Positions 25,301-37,600 of a stretch of 64,000 nt of DNA are shown here, piece by piece. The DNA is from Wyeomyia smithii (taxonomy: Eukaryota; Arthropoda; Insecta; Diptera; Culicidae), in assembly GCF_029784165.1 (NCBI RefSeq), contig NC_073696.1:195470498-195534497 (forward strand). The letters are read 5' to 3'. The notes under the pieces are model-generated. The model worked only from the letters and a program-made list of their open reading frames with translations. It was not told the DNA's origin and searched no databases. Within the stretch, counting starts at the first letter, position 1, and each line of letters begins with the position of its first letter. The translations under genes were made by a program, and so were the position numbers.

Positions 25301-25669
25301 GAGGTTTCGGGATACGTGTCATTTCACCGTTGTTTAAAATAGTCATGTCGAAGTCATCGCAAAGGTTATAGATTAAAGAGGAGCGGTTATCATTGTATGG
25401 GGAACCCCAAGCCACGCCATGAGAGTTGAAGTCTCCCAAAATCAAACGTGGCGAGGGAAGAAGTTCTATTAAATCAAAGAGCAGCCGTTGCCCAACCTGT
25501 GCTCTGGGAGGAATATATATTGAGGCAATACAAAGCTCTTTACCTTGTATTGTCATTTGACATGCGACAACTTCGATGCCTGGAATCGAGGGGAGGTTAA
25601 TACGATAGAAAGAATAGCACTTTTTAATCCCTAAAAGTACTCCTCCATATGGGGTGTCTCGATCACTAA
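22327..25669 (-). pseudogene. I-clade ORF2, copy C: endonuclease, reverse transcriptase, RNase H (broken)
   Basis: The ORF2 5' end is missing, because the 344-base deletion removes the start and first endonuclease strand. Remaining endonuclease motifs are LILGDFNSHGVAWG and DPHGSDHLPILISI. A TTG-to-TAG stop at 24471 ends the first frame (copy D has Leu), and a one-base deletion near 24060 shifts the next. Reverse transcriptase motifs are YRPIAMLSCIRKLMEKMIL, FGFRRAKGTNDCLALL, ASAFLDIKGAFDSVSI, GLPQGSCLSPLLYNFYVNDI and the catalytic QLADDSVIS. RNase H starts with YTDG but is fused directly to FTDSLSSIEAL, so the catalytic Glu segment is lost. WVPSHCSIPGNEKADFLAK remains. The C-terminal C-x-C-x7-H-x4-C motif (CACGEGYHDIEHVVWSC) is kept. 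Confidence 0.85.
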
Positions 25670-26875
25670 TCCAGAGTTTGTTTCATCAACTGGATGTGCA
25701 AAAGGAACAATTGGGGTTTTAGATGTTCCTGGCAGTGCTGGGAACTCCTTCTGGGACTTTAAATTTGCAAGCCCAGGAGGAGTTTGCTTCGGTTTTTCCG
25801 CAGCACTGTTTGGTTTGTTCGTACTTTTCATTACACTTTGGGAAATCTTAGGACCTTTACGGGGAAGTTTAGGAGAAGAAACATTTTTCCTCTTCCTAGA
25901 CTCCCCAGGATTGGCATAAGATGTTCCCGCTGATGAATCGTCAGAATCGGTTTCATCAGAGGGCAACAGATCAAAGGGGTTCGATGTTATGGTAGAAGTG
26001 GTCACGGTCTGCTTCAGCATCTCAGCGTAAGAACGCTTTGAACGCTCCTTAAGTGACCGCTTGATTTTATCTCTGCGCTGCATGTACACCGGGCATGTGG
26101 AGAGCTCGTGCTGGTTTTCCCCACAGTGAATACATTTTTCAGCATTAACACTGCAAGAATCTTCCGCATGAGTCTCCCCACACTTGCTACATCGTGCCTT
26201 ATTGCAGCAGTAGGCGGCTGTGTGGCCTAACTGCTTGCAATTGGTGCAATTCATAACACGGGGTACATACAATCGCACAGGCAGACGAACCCGGTCGATC
26301 GAGACGTGGCTAGGGAGTGCAGATCCGGCAAACGTAACGCGAAACGAGTCTGACGGAGTGTAAACTTTTTTACCGCCGACGAGAGACATGGACCGCAATT
26401 GCTTACAATCCAATATCTTCGCCTGTGTTACGGTATTTTTGAAGCAACCGGTTGCGCTTTTTAGGATACACTCGACCGACAGACTCGAATCGGTTATGAC
26501 ACCGTCGATCTCCACGTCTCGTGCGGGTATGTAAACGCGATACTCGCGTGTGAAGAGCTCAGAGCAAGCGATAGCATTGGCCTGTGCCAGATCACTGACC
26601 ACGACACGGAGCTTGTTAGGTCGGACCTTGGAAATTTCGGTCACGCCCTTGTACCCCTCCGTCAGGTCTTTAGCAATTTGCAGTATGTTTAAACGCTTTG
26701 AATTCACTCCTGCCTTTGGACGAAAATAAACAGTATAGCTGCCCTGTTGAGATCCGTCCGGGTAAAGCCTGGGGCGAGGGGGGACTGGAGAATGAACAGG
26801 GGAGGAGGTAACAGAAGGGTCAGGGTCAGGGGGGTTCGGGGATGGTGGCACGGGAGGCGAGGGATCTATATCCAT
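25631..26875 (-). pseudogene. I-clade ORF1, copy C (C-terminus replaced after deletion)
   Basis: A frame of 414 residues. It has a Pro-rich N-terminus (SPPVPPSPNPPDPD), a conserved RNA-binding region, and three zinc knuckles at about residues 210-265 (CTNCKQLGHTAAYC, CSKCGETHAEDSC and CIHCGENQHELSTC). A Lys/Ser-rich tail follows. The 344-base deletion near 25670 is not a multiple of three, so the last residues are read from ORF2 sequence out of frame. Copy D retains the normal 458-residue protein. The RNA-binding portion is intact. Confidence 0.8.
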
Positions 26876-27332
26876 TGCGCTAAATGTAGCGCACTAGCGC
26901 ACTAGCGCCGACAAGAACACGTACCTCTTTACTTCTTCCTTCCAGCAGTGGTTGTCCGATCGTTCGAAGCTGCACCCAAAGCAGCCAGCAGCACCAGTAC
27001 AGCAGCACCAATACAGCCACCAGCAGTGAGCCGGGTGTGAGATCACTCAGCACAGCGACACGGACTCGACTGTCAACTGATGGGCTTGGATTAAAAAGAT
27101 CTATTCACGGTGCACAGATCAAAACTGCAGCTGGTATTTTGCACCAATACAGCCAAAGTTGTGAGCCGGGTACAGAACGTATCGACACAACTCACAATCT
27201 AGTTGGCCTTTAGCGCGAATAATACACTCTTTTGTTTGGCTATTCGTACACACGGACCGGATTGTAATAGAACGACCACTTTGCACGTCCGTTTCTGTCG
27301 AGTGTTCGACGCGGAATGAAAATAAAAATTAT

Positions 27333-27396
27333 GATTTTTATCAGAGTGTAAATATATATGAAACCAATATTATAAATACAAACATAAAAAATGTAT
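27333..27396. repeat. A/T-rich flank of the I-clade insertion
   Basis: It continues the A-rich sequence seen left of 21919. With copy C and the SINE removed, the A-rich stretches at 21540-21918, here, and 27700-28110 form one domain. Confidence 0.6.
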
Positions 27397-27690
27397 GGCG
27401 GAGACCTAGCATAGTTGGTAACATCTCCGCCAACCACGCTGGTGGCCTAGGTTCGAATCCCGATGCCGGTGTCGATGGTTGTGGGGTGGCGTCATCTGTT
27501 TACAACCAACCCAACTGGTCTAGATTCAATCTTATCCGACACCGGGAGATTTTCTGATGCGAAAATCTCTGGGATTACGCCTTCCATCGCATAAGGAAGT
27601 AAAGCCGTTGGCGCCGGTCCGTTAATAAACGGGTCGTAAGTTTGGATTCTGGGTTGAGTCACTCACCCGGGCGTCGGTGATTGGTGATGG
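27397..27690 (+). mobile_element. tRNA-derived SINE, copy 1
   Basis: About 290 bases with a tRNA-like head: A-box region CCTAGCATAGTTGGTAAC and B box GGTTCGAATCC at 27451-27461. The body (TCGATGGTTGTGGGGTGGCG, CAACCCAACTGGTCTAGATT, CGTCGGTGATTGG) is shared with the SINE at 48786. The two are homologous along their whole length with scattered differences. It probably uses a pol III internal promoter. Confidence 0.85.
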
Positions 27691-28110
27691 AAAATAAGCA
27701 GAAATAAAGAAAAACATAAAAAAGGCATAAAAATAAAATTAAACTTAATCAAAACTCTGATTATAAATAAATACTTAAATATAAATAAAAATTAAATAAA
27801 CTTAAATACAAATAAAAATAAAGTGTAGGAGTAAAAAAATGAAATTCGAACTAATAATAAATCAAAATTTAATATAAAAATGAACAGAAAATATAAATTG
27901 AAAATGAAAATTAAATAAACGTATAATAAAAAATGAATATTGAAATAAATATTTTATAAAAATTGATATTGAAATAATAATACAAATAAAAATACCATGA
28001 AAAATAATAGTAAAATTGAAAATTAAAAAATAGAAATAAAATAAAAATGAAAACACAAAGAAAACTAAAAAATACAAAAACTTTCTGTTATGTTTTTGTT
28101 GTTATTTTTA
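27691..28110. repeat. A-rich cryptic simple repeats
   Basis: Runs of AAATAAAAATTAAATAAAC type with no stable unit. Phe/Ile-rich minus-strand frames here are artefacts of composition. Confidence 0.7.
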
Positions 28111-28295
28111 TTGTACGAACCTGAAACAAAAGCAAAAGCAAAAACATAAATATATCCGAGTAAAGTTGAACAACAAAGCGATAACAAGATGTGATGCCTT
28201 GTTATCAAGTAAGTCAAACCCTATAACATGATATCCTATATTTAGATAACAGAGAAAAACAAAATGAATCCAAAAATGCCATAATTTGTTATTCA

Positions 28296-28805
28296 GGCAC
28301 AATACAAACTAATGTTCTACGGAGCCAATCAAGCCTAATGCCTTATGGTCTAAAACATCTTATAAGCTAAAGGCAAATTTTATTCTCGCTGCCGACGACG
28401 AGCTGAAACTAAATCTATTACTACAACTAACATGGTTTTTTTTATCCGAGATTCGTTTCGCTGTTGAATGGGCACCTTGATGCTCTTCAAATAGCTATAA
28501 ACAAGTAGCAAGTATGGCAAGTTTCGCTGAGCGAGAATATCACGAGCTGGCACATAGGGCTGTATCCTCGGGCCCTGAGGGTATCCAAAAGTAGAGATCT
28601 GGCGCCGCGGAATTCAGCACACACCCAAACCACGTGTTCAATGTCTTGGTACCTCAATCCACAAACGCAATGATTACTGCTCGCCAGCCCAATACGCAGG
28701 AGATGTGCATTTAACCCGTAGTGGTTGGACATAATCCGAGACATCATGGGAATGAAATCTCGTCCTACATCCAACCCCCGAAACCAAGGTTTGGTGGAAA
28801 CCTTG
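28296..28805 (-). pseudogene. I-clade retrotransposon 3' fragment, related to C and D
   Basis: A 5'-truncated piece of ORF2 and 3' UTR. The frame 28774-28487 reads MDVGRDFIPMMSRIMSNHYG, then CVCGLRYQDIEHVVWVC, the same C-terminal zinc-like motif as in copies C and D but clearly diverged. The 3' UTR keeps CTCGCTGCCGACGACGAGCT. Similarity ends at about 28805 on the 5' side. It represents an older or different subfamily. Confidence 0.75.
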
Positions 28806-28868
28806 GGCCCTGAGAGCTGTTATCTTACTTTATTCGGGTAGGCAAAACAAAATTTAAAAACAATAATT

Positions 28869-28912
28869 AAATTGAATAACGAATAACGAATCACGAATAA
28901 CGAATGACGAAG
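28869..28912. repeat. (GAATAAC)n short 7-base repeat
   Basis: About six imperfect units (GAATAAC, GAATCAC, GAATGAC). The unit differs from the AAATAAC satellite at 19069 by one base, on the far side of the A-rich domain. Confidence 0.75.
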
Positions 28913-29005
28913 AAGAATAAACGAAAAACAAATAACACCATATGGCATCACTTGATATCTCAACAATTTAACAACTATTCTTTAAAATTTTGACGATGTA
29001 GCTAT

Positions 29006-30233
29006 TTAAGGGGTTATATCTACCAAATGCTCAAAAAGAAGGCTTTTTTCATGATAATAATAGTTATTTTATGATTTTTTTTACAGGACATTTGAGATGT
29101 AAGGTATATAAGTAATATATCATTGGATTGAGAAACTCTTGCAGAATAGAAAAAATATTTTTATTGCTGTTTTTGTTACAAAATGGCGGCTGTGCAGCGA
29201 TTGCCGTGAACCGCTTTTTTTAAAGGTTATTCCGCGGCGTCGTGCCCAACTCCACCTATAACCAAAACAACAATTTTTTCACAATCTACATAAGTGTCGC
29301 TAGTGAAGTACACATGATTATATTTTTAGAATTTTTCTTCGCAAAATGGCAACGGTTTGAAAAAAAAATCTGTTTCGACAAAAAAAATCGACTTTGATTG
29401 TTTATAACTTTAGTTGCTGTTAATCAATCGCTAAAATCGTGTGTACTTCACTAGATAATCTAATGAAGAAGCTACAGTTAAAATTTCAAGTCAATCGGAT
29501 GTAAACTTTTTCAGTTCTACTGCTCGTCGATTTTGAAAACATGGTTTTGAGAAAAACGCGTTTAAAGTTTCAAATTGCTATAAATCTTAAGAATCGCAAC
29601 AGTAAAGCCCCTAATAATTTTTTAACCTTCAGTCAGCTACCTTTGTGCCGTAAAGTTGTCCTTTCTGGGCTTTATCTTCCTCTTCTTCCTTTTATTTTAT
29701 CTGATCTAAGGCTGCGCCTACGCTCTTTCGTGGTATCAGACATGCGACGCTCAGTGACTTTGACGCAGTTGGCGTCCGATTCCACGCAAAACTCAAACTT
29801 GTCACTCATATTTCAGTACTTTTGAGTATAACTTACAGTTAAAAAGTAACAAAAAACTCAAACAAAGAACGAGAACGGCTGATCTACTAAACAAATGGAA
29901 ATTGTGAGAAAACACGTGCTGTAGAGACGCTATAACGGTCGAAACTTGATGAAGCGACCTCTATACTTCAAATTTGAAACACGATATCGATCATAGGTAA
30001 CTTCTACTAGTGTACAAAGCCTCGAAATTAAAAACAAAAACGAGCATCGCCAAAATAAATGAAAATGTTTTTTTGGAGCATGAAAGTTGTTCGGTAAAAA
30101 TAGATTTAAACGAATTTTGAGTTTAGATCAGTACTTGAGCGATGTAGATTTTGATTCTAGGATAGTTTTAGCATGATTTAAGCCAATAAAAAAAATGACA
30201 AGAAAAAAAAATTTGGTAGATATAACCCCTTAA
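29006..30233. mobile_element. Terminal-inverted-repeat element with TTAA flanks, about 1.2 kb
   Basis: The left end GGGGTTATATCTACCAAAT (29010-29028) is matched perfectly in inverse at 30211-30229. TTAA flanks both sides (29006-29009 and 30230-30233), which could be a piggyBac-like target duplication or part of a longer repeat. Internal sequence includes an inverted pair around CTAGTGAAGTACACA (29301) and TGTACTTCACTAG (29438). No transposase is recognisable, so it is nonautonomous. Confidence 0.75.
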
Positions 30234-31763
30234 TATGATTAGAGAACATATCGATCTTCGATACGCAATAGAGTTTGTGCCAATTGAGCCTGTGGTGACT
30301 AGGTTCAACGGTCAACGGTCTTTGTCAAAGTAAAAACTGATTTCTCTCCGCGGGGATAGAGTTAACATAAAATTTTTAAATGACCATAAATGCATAATAG
30401 TTCTACGTGATTTTCTGTCCCTCTTGAATTAAATCTAAGTAATTTTTGTAAAGCATATTTACCTCAAATGTATGCTAGTTTTTAATTTTCGTTTTCTGGT
30501 TGATTTTATCGGAAAAACAGTGCATGTAAATCTTTTTTTCAGTAATACATTTTTGGCAGTGCGACTGTAATTCGTTTCCATGTGTTCACTATACAATAGC
30601 AGAGTTTGTTCGTTGCGTTAGGCACCTAACAAACCTCTGTTATTTTGCAATCATTTGTTTCTACTTGATTCTGCAAAAAAAAAAAGCAAAAATAATAAAA
30701 GCTGCGAATAAAGACGGGTGGTAAGAAAAAAAAAAGATCAGTTTTAGAGAAACGGCGTGAATTGCCAACAGCAGTAAAACGTGTGGGAGATATAACAGAA
30801 TCATGACAATCTATAAAAATTACTTTATGACGGTAATTCAATTTCCTTATGATCTGGTTTCATTGCCCTTTCATTGGCCTGAACGGACTGAACCAGACTA
30901 TTATTTTAATAACTACCCTGCCCTTCGTACACTATCTTTGATTTTTTTTATGGCTACACTATACTTCTAGAGTTGAATAAAAAATCATTGCAGTGTAGAA
31001 TTTATTCCAATACCCCAGTGATTAATCAAATTTATGGTTCAGATCAGGCTATAGTGAGTGAATAAAACAAAAACTAAAGTATCAAATTAACTGAGAACCA
31101 TTTGGATTGAAATTTGTGAAGATTTATTTTGAGTTAATAATTTAATTGCAACTTAAATTATGATTGCATTTTTAATAAGTGAACAGCAACAAAAGTTAAA
31201 CTTATCGTGAACTCCACTAAAATAAATTAAATGAAGACTAGTAGAGATAATTCTTCGAATGCTGGTATTGAGATGAAGATAAATATGGATACGGATGGCG
31301 AAGAAATATAAACCACCTTACTTACGTATTCGAATATCTCTGCAGATATCCTGCAGAGACCTGTTTGTCAGTCATCATAACTCAACAATTTTCCGCAGCC
31401 AGATAATTCAGCTTCGCTGGCAAAGGATTAGAGAAGGATGCTACACTACACGATGTTGAAATGGACCGGCCGCTGTCATTGAGAAGATTACCATAACGAA
31501 GCATCCGTGCAGGAGAGATAACAGCCAGCAATTCAATTGAAAATGTTATTCCACCACGATAAGAGCTGCTGTCGAATTAGAATTCCCGCGTCCCGTGTTG
31601 TACTGACTCCATTCAAGCGATAACTGACATGATTGCAAACAACCAAATATCTTATAATACCAATATAGTTCACTCTCGAATTCCCCATATAATTTCGAGA
31701 AGACGCATAGGGGACACCCCCTCTTGTGGTGAAAAAGGTAACTAAACTCATTGCACAGTAGTA
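30234..31763. other. Intergenic, no gene recognised
   Basis: Short frames (for example 30626-30841 and 31533-31751 on minus) carry no motif. A less AT-rich patch at 31310-31640 has no coding signal I can defend. Confidence 0.4.
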
Positions 31764-32588
31764 CAGTAACGCAATTTAGAAGGACATGAGCTATTTGATG
31801 TGATTTTGTGGTTTTAAAGCAAAAGCTTCTTCTGAGGCGTTGTTTCTTATACTTAGTCCTTTATTTATGTGCAAATGAAAATTAGGGTGGCCCTAAAATC
31901 AACGAAACGAAATAAAATAACTTTTTTATTTGTAGAAATAATTGTATACACATTTCGGCAAAGTTGTAAATCAACTGTTTTTTTTGTAGCTATCAAATTT
32001 ACCGATTTAGAGCAATTTGACGTAACTGACCTTGGTTTCCAAAAAGAAACAGATTTTTTGCTTTATTTTTTCAGTTCAAATCTAATAACAAAGTTTTCTT
32101 TGGTTAACCTTAAGAACACAAAAATACGCATCTTTTGGCGAAAAAACATTGTCGATATGTTGTATAGGTAAAGAGTTTCTATTTTTCAAATAAAACGTCC
32201 AATAAAAACATATTTTTAAGCTTTTGAGGTCCGAATAATACATTGTTATTAAATCTGAACTGAAAAAATAGAGCCAAAAAACTGTTTTTTTCGGAACCCA
32301 CTCTTAGCCAGTCACGTAAAATTGCTCTATTTCGGTCAATTTAATGCTACAAAAGAGTTTTTTTTTTGCTCAGAATTAGTCAATCTACAACTGTGCCGAA
32401 GAATGCGAAAAGTTACTTCTGCAAATAAAAAAGTTATTTTTTTATTTCGCCGATTGTAGGACCACCCTAATTTTCATTTGCACATAAATAAAGGACTAGC
32501 TATAAGGAACAACTTCTTAGGAAAGCTTTGACTTTAAAATAAAAAAATCGCATCGAAAACCTCATGTCCGCCTAAATTGCCTTACAAT
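31764..32588. mobile_element. Foldback (hairpin) element with arms of about 400 bases
   Basis: The left arm from about 31764 (GTAACGCAATTTAGAAGGAC) is the imperfect inverse of the right arm ending at about 32588. Examples are GTCCTTTATTTATGTGCAAA at 31857 against its inverse near 32496, ACTTTTTTATTTG at 31919 against 32433, and TTCAGTTCAAATCTAATAAC at 32071 against 32267. Pairing runs almost to the middle (about 32160-32190) with perhaps 20-25 percent mismatch. No target duplication was found and there is no coding capacity. Confidence 0.8.
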
Positions 32589-33297
32589 ACCTCTGTGCAT
32601 TGTTGTTGCATTTCTGTGAGCGTATGACACATTCTTACACACGAAACTGAAAATACTCAATTTTAGACTTAGTTGACTCAATATCATATTTTTACAGAAA
32701 AAATGACAAATCATGTGAAAAATCACTTATTACAGATTGCGTACGTAATTCCGGACTAGAAAAGATAAAAGGAGGAATCTGCGACTCTAGTTGAATTTTC
32801 TATATAATATGCTTGTATTTAACAACGAATGACCTGGTTGTACTGAGATTCGAGCCCGCAATCTTCCGCTTTGTACCAATTAGTAGAAAATACATGGCTA
32901 GTTTGTGCTTGATTTAATATTAAATGTCAAATACTCAAAACACCCGCAACGAAGAAATCTTCTAAAACTAATGTTGTGAAATAAATTACTAGAACTTTCT
33001 TAGCCTCAATAATGAACTTTGAGTACTTTATGCGAACAATATACCTGCATGCTTTTTCCTGCGTACTCGAAGATTGCTGCATATACTTTCACAGCTCCTT
33101 AAGGGATTTTATTAGCGCTCCAATATAGCGGAGTAATGATTTTTGTCGACTAGTATAAAACGTTTGTACCAGCAAATAATTGTCAGGGTTACGTATTTCA
33201 TGAGTATGAGGTTGTATCTCGACCATATTTACCTTTTAAAAGTCGTGTGAAACATTCACTTGTAGATTCCTTGTTTCCACAATGGTGAATATATGTA
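32589..33297. other. Intergenic, possible tRNA-like relic
   Basis: On the minus strand around 32840-32890 a sequence with B-box-like GGCTCGAATCT may be the remnant of a SINE head. Nothing else is recognised. Confidence 0.35.
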
Positions 33298-33488
33298 CAC
33301 TGCGATCGCTTTTTACGCGGGTTGTTTTTATGCGTTTTTTCAAAAGGGACATCTTCACAATAACGCAGATTATTTTTACTCGATTCGGAAGATTATTTGT
33401 ATGCGGTATCAAATAAGTTTAGTATGAATATATCGAATCTAATCTTTTAAATACGGTACAACCAACCACGTAAAAAGCAACCCCAGTG
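33298..33488. mobile_element. Short MITE with TA flanks, 191 bases
   Basis: The left end CACTGCGATCGCTTTTTACG and the inverse of the right end, CACTGGGGTTGCTTTTTACG, form terminal inverted repeats. TA occurs on both sides (33296-33297 and 33489-33490), fitting a Tc1/mariner-type MITE. Confidence 0.75.
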
Positions 33489-34216
33489 TATACTATTGTT
33501 TTAAGCTTTCACTTTCTTGGCGTAAACTAATAATGTGATATATATTTTTTAATTTTAAAAATTTTTAAAATAAAAAGAAAACAATTATGACACATCTTCC
33601 ATGCTCACAATTTGACATCTACTCATTCGAGTTACACTTTTTTAAACATTCATCATATTCACTTGACATGAAGAACAGATTAGATGCACAAGTCACCTAT
33701 TTTGTCATAAGAAGCGACAATTGGTTTATCTCCACGATAATGAGAAAATCCACGAGACAGTTGTAATCAGCTGATTACAGTTCAGGTCGTTACTTCGATA
33801 GAACCCCGATCGGGGAAGCGCGAGAAACAAATATCCAATCGGTTGCTCCAGTATCACGAGAATAGCCATCCTTAACACAACAATAAAATACCACTCTTGA
33901 TATTTTTGCAGACATTAAGATTTTGTGTTCGGTTCTGTTTTGGGTTTGAGATTGCTAAAACAATAACACAAACAAACGTACCAACCGGGAAACGTCACCC
34001 ATGTACTCATACATAAGCGAACTATATTCTCATTATAAAAGTCACAATATTATGTGCATTTTTTCAGTGTACCTATTTGGGTAATTTTATTGTCAAAAGT
34101 GATTCTTTTTCGAATGTCCTGTAAAACAAAATCAGAAGTGGCGCTCCTAGCGGTCGAAAAGGTAACTAGCGCTTCTGTCATCTTCAATGTGTCTTCATGA
34201 TTTCACGTAAGTGAAC
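33489..34216. other. Intergenic, no gene seen
   Basis: No family motif was found. The segment ends at the target duplication of I-clade copy D. Confidence 0.45.
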
Positions 34217-34613
34217 TATATTGGTTTTTTTTTTTCGTTCATCAATAATTTATTTGACACGGCACAAATACAATTTAATGTTTAACGGCGCCAATTATAT
34301 CTGGTAGCTTACTTTCTAAAGTATCTTAATAACTAAAAGCAAATTTTTTATCCACGCTGCCGACTACGAGCTGAAACTAAATGTAACTTAAAGCTAGAAT
34401 ATTTTGCATTAAAAGCACTGGTTTACTGTATGATGGTTTTCATTGCCATAGGTAAGCACATGTTTCGCTGCTGTGCCAAGATATTACGGACTGGCATATT
34501 GGGTTGTCTCCCTCGGGACCTGAGAGTATCGTGCGGGTCTAGTTGCTGTTTCCGGATCCGGGGTCTTAACGTGTTCTTGTCGTTTGGTTGGATGTAGGCG
34601 GAAGGGAATAGGA

Positions 34614-37600
34614 TTAAACTGGGGCGTGGATGGATTTCAGGAAAACGTATATAAGGGACATGTAGGATAGGTCACGGCTCGCCAAGACATCACGAACAGG
34701 AACAGCCGGCTGCCTACTTTCGGCCTGCAGGGAAGCTATTAATTTAGACCTGGCGTCACGGTGTACAGGGCATGACCAAACCACATGCTCTATGTCGTGA
34801 TAACCCTCACCACAGGCACAGATACCACTTTCCCCGAGCCCAACACGACGGAGATGCGCGTCAAATCTAAAGTGATTGGACATAAGCCGGGACATCACGC
34901 AAATGAAATCCCGACCTACATCCAACCCCTTGAACCACGGGTTCGTCCATACTTTGTGGATTATGGAATGTAACCACCTTCCCAATTCCCCTCTGGTCCA
35001 AGCATTTTGCCAACTGATGATCGTATTCTGACGTACAAGTGCGAAAAATTCATTAAAAGCAATTGGTCTTTCATAAATATCACCGTTTGTTGCGCCCACC
35101 TTAGCCAAAGAGTCCGCTTTCTCATTGCCCGGTATCGAGCAGTGAGAAGGGACCCACGCTAAGGTAATCTGAAACGATTTTTCGGATAAAGCACTCAGAT
35201 GCTCCCGTATTTTCCCCAGGAAATATGGAGAGTGCTTAACATCTTTCATCGGTCGGAGAGCCTCAATGGAACTGAGACTGTCCGTAAAGATGAAATAATG
35301 GTCCGTGGGCATTTTTTCGATAATCCCTAGGGTGTACTGCATTGCAGCCAATTCTGCGACGTAAACAGAAACAGGATTATCAAGCTTATGGGAGACGGTT
35401 AAATTTTTATTGAAAATACCGAAGCCAGTGGACCCATCAAGAAGTGGTCAGTGTAGAACATATTGTCGCAGTTGATGTTTCGATATTTATTGGAAAAAAT
35501 TTTGGGGATCTGCTGCACGCGTAAATGATCCGGGATTCCACGAGTTTCTTCTATCATGGATGTATCGAAAAACACAGTAGAATCAGAAGTATTTGATAAG
35601 TCAACACGATTTGGAATATTCGAAGGAGGGTTAATATTATGGGACATGTGATTGAAATACAATGTCATAAAACGGGTTTGAGAATTAAGTTCGATTAATC
35701 TTTCAAAATTTCCAATCACAGGACGGTTTAAGACCTCACATTTGATAAGAATACGAGAAGACAGGCTCCAGAAGCGGTTTTTCAATGGTAGTACTCCAGC
35801 TAAGACCTCCAAACTCATCGTATGGGTCGACTGCATGCAACCCAAGGCGATACGGAAACAACGATATTGTATTCGCTCCAGTTTGATCAAATGTGTGTTT
35901 GCTGCGGAGCGGAAGCAGAAACACCCGTACTCAATGACAGACAATATCGTTGTTTGGTAAAGCCTTATAAGGTCTCCTGGATGGGCTCCCCACCATTGTC
36001 CGGTTATTGTACGAAGAAAATTCACTCTTTGTTGACATTTTTCATCAGATACCTAACGTGACAACCCGAGGTGCCTTTAGAGTCGAACTAGACACCAAGA
36101 TATTTGTGTACCAAAACCTGAGAAATCGTTTTACCCATTAATTGTGTTTGAAGCTGAGCAGGTTCATGCTTCCTAGAAAAAACTACTATCTCAGTCTTCT
36201 CCGGAGAGAATTCGATACCTAGCTGCAAAGCCCAAGCAGACAAATTGTCCAAGGTATCTTGCAATGGTCCTTGCAAATCGGCAGCTTTAGCTCCTGTAAC
36301 AGAGATTACACTGTCGTCTGCAAGTTGTCTTATCGTGCATGAATTTGCCAGACATTCGTCGATGTCATTTACATAAAAGTTGTAAAGAGGGGGGCTTAAA
36401 CATGAGCCCTGGGGAAGACCCATGTAGCTAATGCGAAAAGTTGCCAAATCGCCGTGCGTAAAATGCATGTGCTTTTCGGACAGCAAATTGTGCAAAAAAT
36501 TGTTCAAAATTGGAGAAAATCCTTGTCGGTGAAGTTTACCCGAAAGAATTTCAATAGAAACGGAATCAAAAGCCCCCTTAATGTCCAAGAACGCAGACGC
36601 CATTTGTTCTTTGCGAGCATACGCCAGCTGAATATCTGTTGAAAGCAACGCAAGACAATCATTCGTCCCTTTGGCACGGCGGAAGCCAAATTGAGTATCT
36701 GATAGTAGACCATTTGATTCGACCCAGTGGTCTAAACGACGGAGTATCATTTTTTCCATCAATTTCCGGATACAGGATAGCATTGCAATCGGCCTATGAG
36801 AGTTGTGATCAGAAGCTGGTTTCCCTGGTTTTTGGATGGCGATCACCTTCACTTGCCTCCAATCCTGCGGTACAATGTTTTGCTCCAGGAACTTATTGAA
36901 CAAGTTCAACAAGCGCCTCTTGGCATTGCCGGGTAGATTCTTCAACAAGTTGAATTTGATTCTATCTAACCCAGGCGCGTTATTGTTACAGGACAGGAGG
37001 GCAACTGAAAATTCTGCCATCGTAAAAGGTGATTCTATCGCGTCGTGGCCCGGAGACGCATCGCGAACAATGTTTTGCTAAGGAACAGAGTCCGGACATA
37101 CTTTCCTGGCAAAATCAAATATCCACCGACTTGAAGACTCCTCGCTTTCGTTGACCGTTACGCGATTCCGCATTCTTCGGGCTGTGTTCCAAAGAGTGCT
37201 CATCGATGTCTCCCTCGACGTCTCGTTCACGAACCGACGCCAATATCCGCGTTTATTTGCTTTAGCCAGGCTTTTAAGCTTGGTATTAAGCTCCGAATAC
37301 CGTATATAGTCGTCGGGTATACCTCCCTTCTGGGAGGCCAAAAACGCGTCGGATCTTTGCGTGTAGACATCGGAGCACTCTTTGTCCCACCACGGAGTTG
37401 GAGGCCGCTCTTTGATCGTTACGCCGGGATATTTCTTCGTTTGGGCTTGCAACGCGGCGTCGAGGAGGTTGTATTCTTCAAGTGGTGGGTGATGTTTAAT
37501 CGACTCGACCGCTTTTGAAATCATTTCCTCGTATAACTTCCAATCGACATTCCGTGTGAGGTCATACGGAATGTCAATTGGTCGCATGCGAGTTGACCCG

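Larger units (their letters stand above)
21933..27318 (-). mobile_element. I-clade non-LTR retrotransposon, full-length copy C (defective)
   Basis: Flanked by a perfect 14-base duplication AAAATAAAAATTAT at 21919-21932 and 27319-27332. The minus-strand 3' end has a short polyA (T-run from 21933). The order is 5' UTR, ORF1 with zinc knuckles, and ORF2 with endonuclease, reverse transcriptase and RNase H, as in I-factor-like mosquito elements (MosquI/I clade). Compared with copy D it lacks 344 bases around the ORF1/ORF2 junction (near 25670) and about 150 bases in RNase H (near 23007). Confidence 0.88.

Noticed and set aside
27397..27480. A tRNA gene (A and B boxes present); likewise at 48786, 15390 and 49270
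   Set aside because: No acceptor stem closes around the boxes, and long shared non-tRNA bodies follow, so these are SINE heads.
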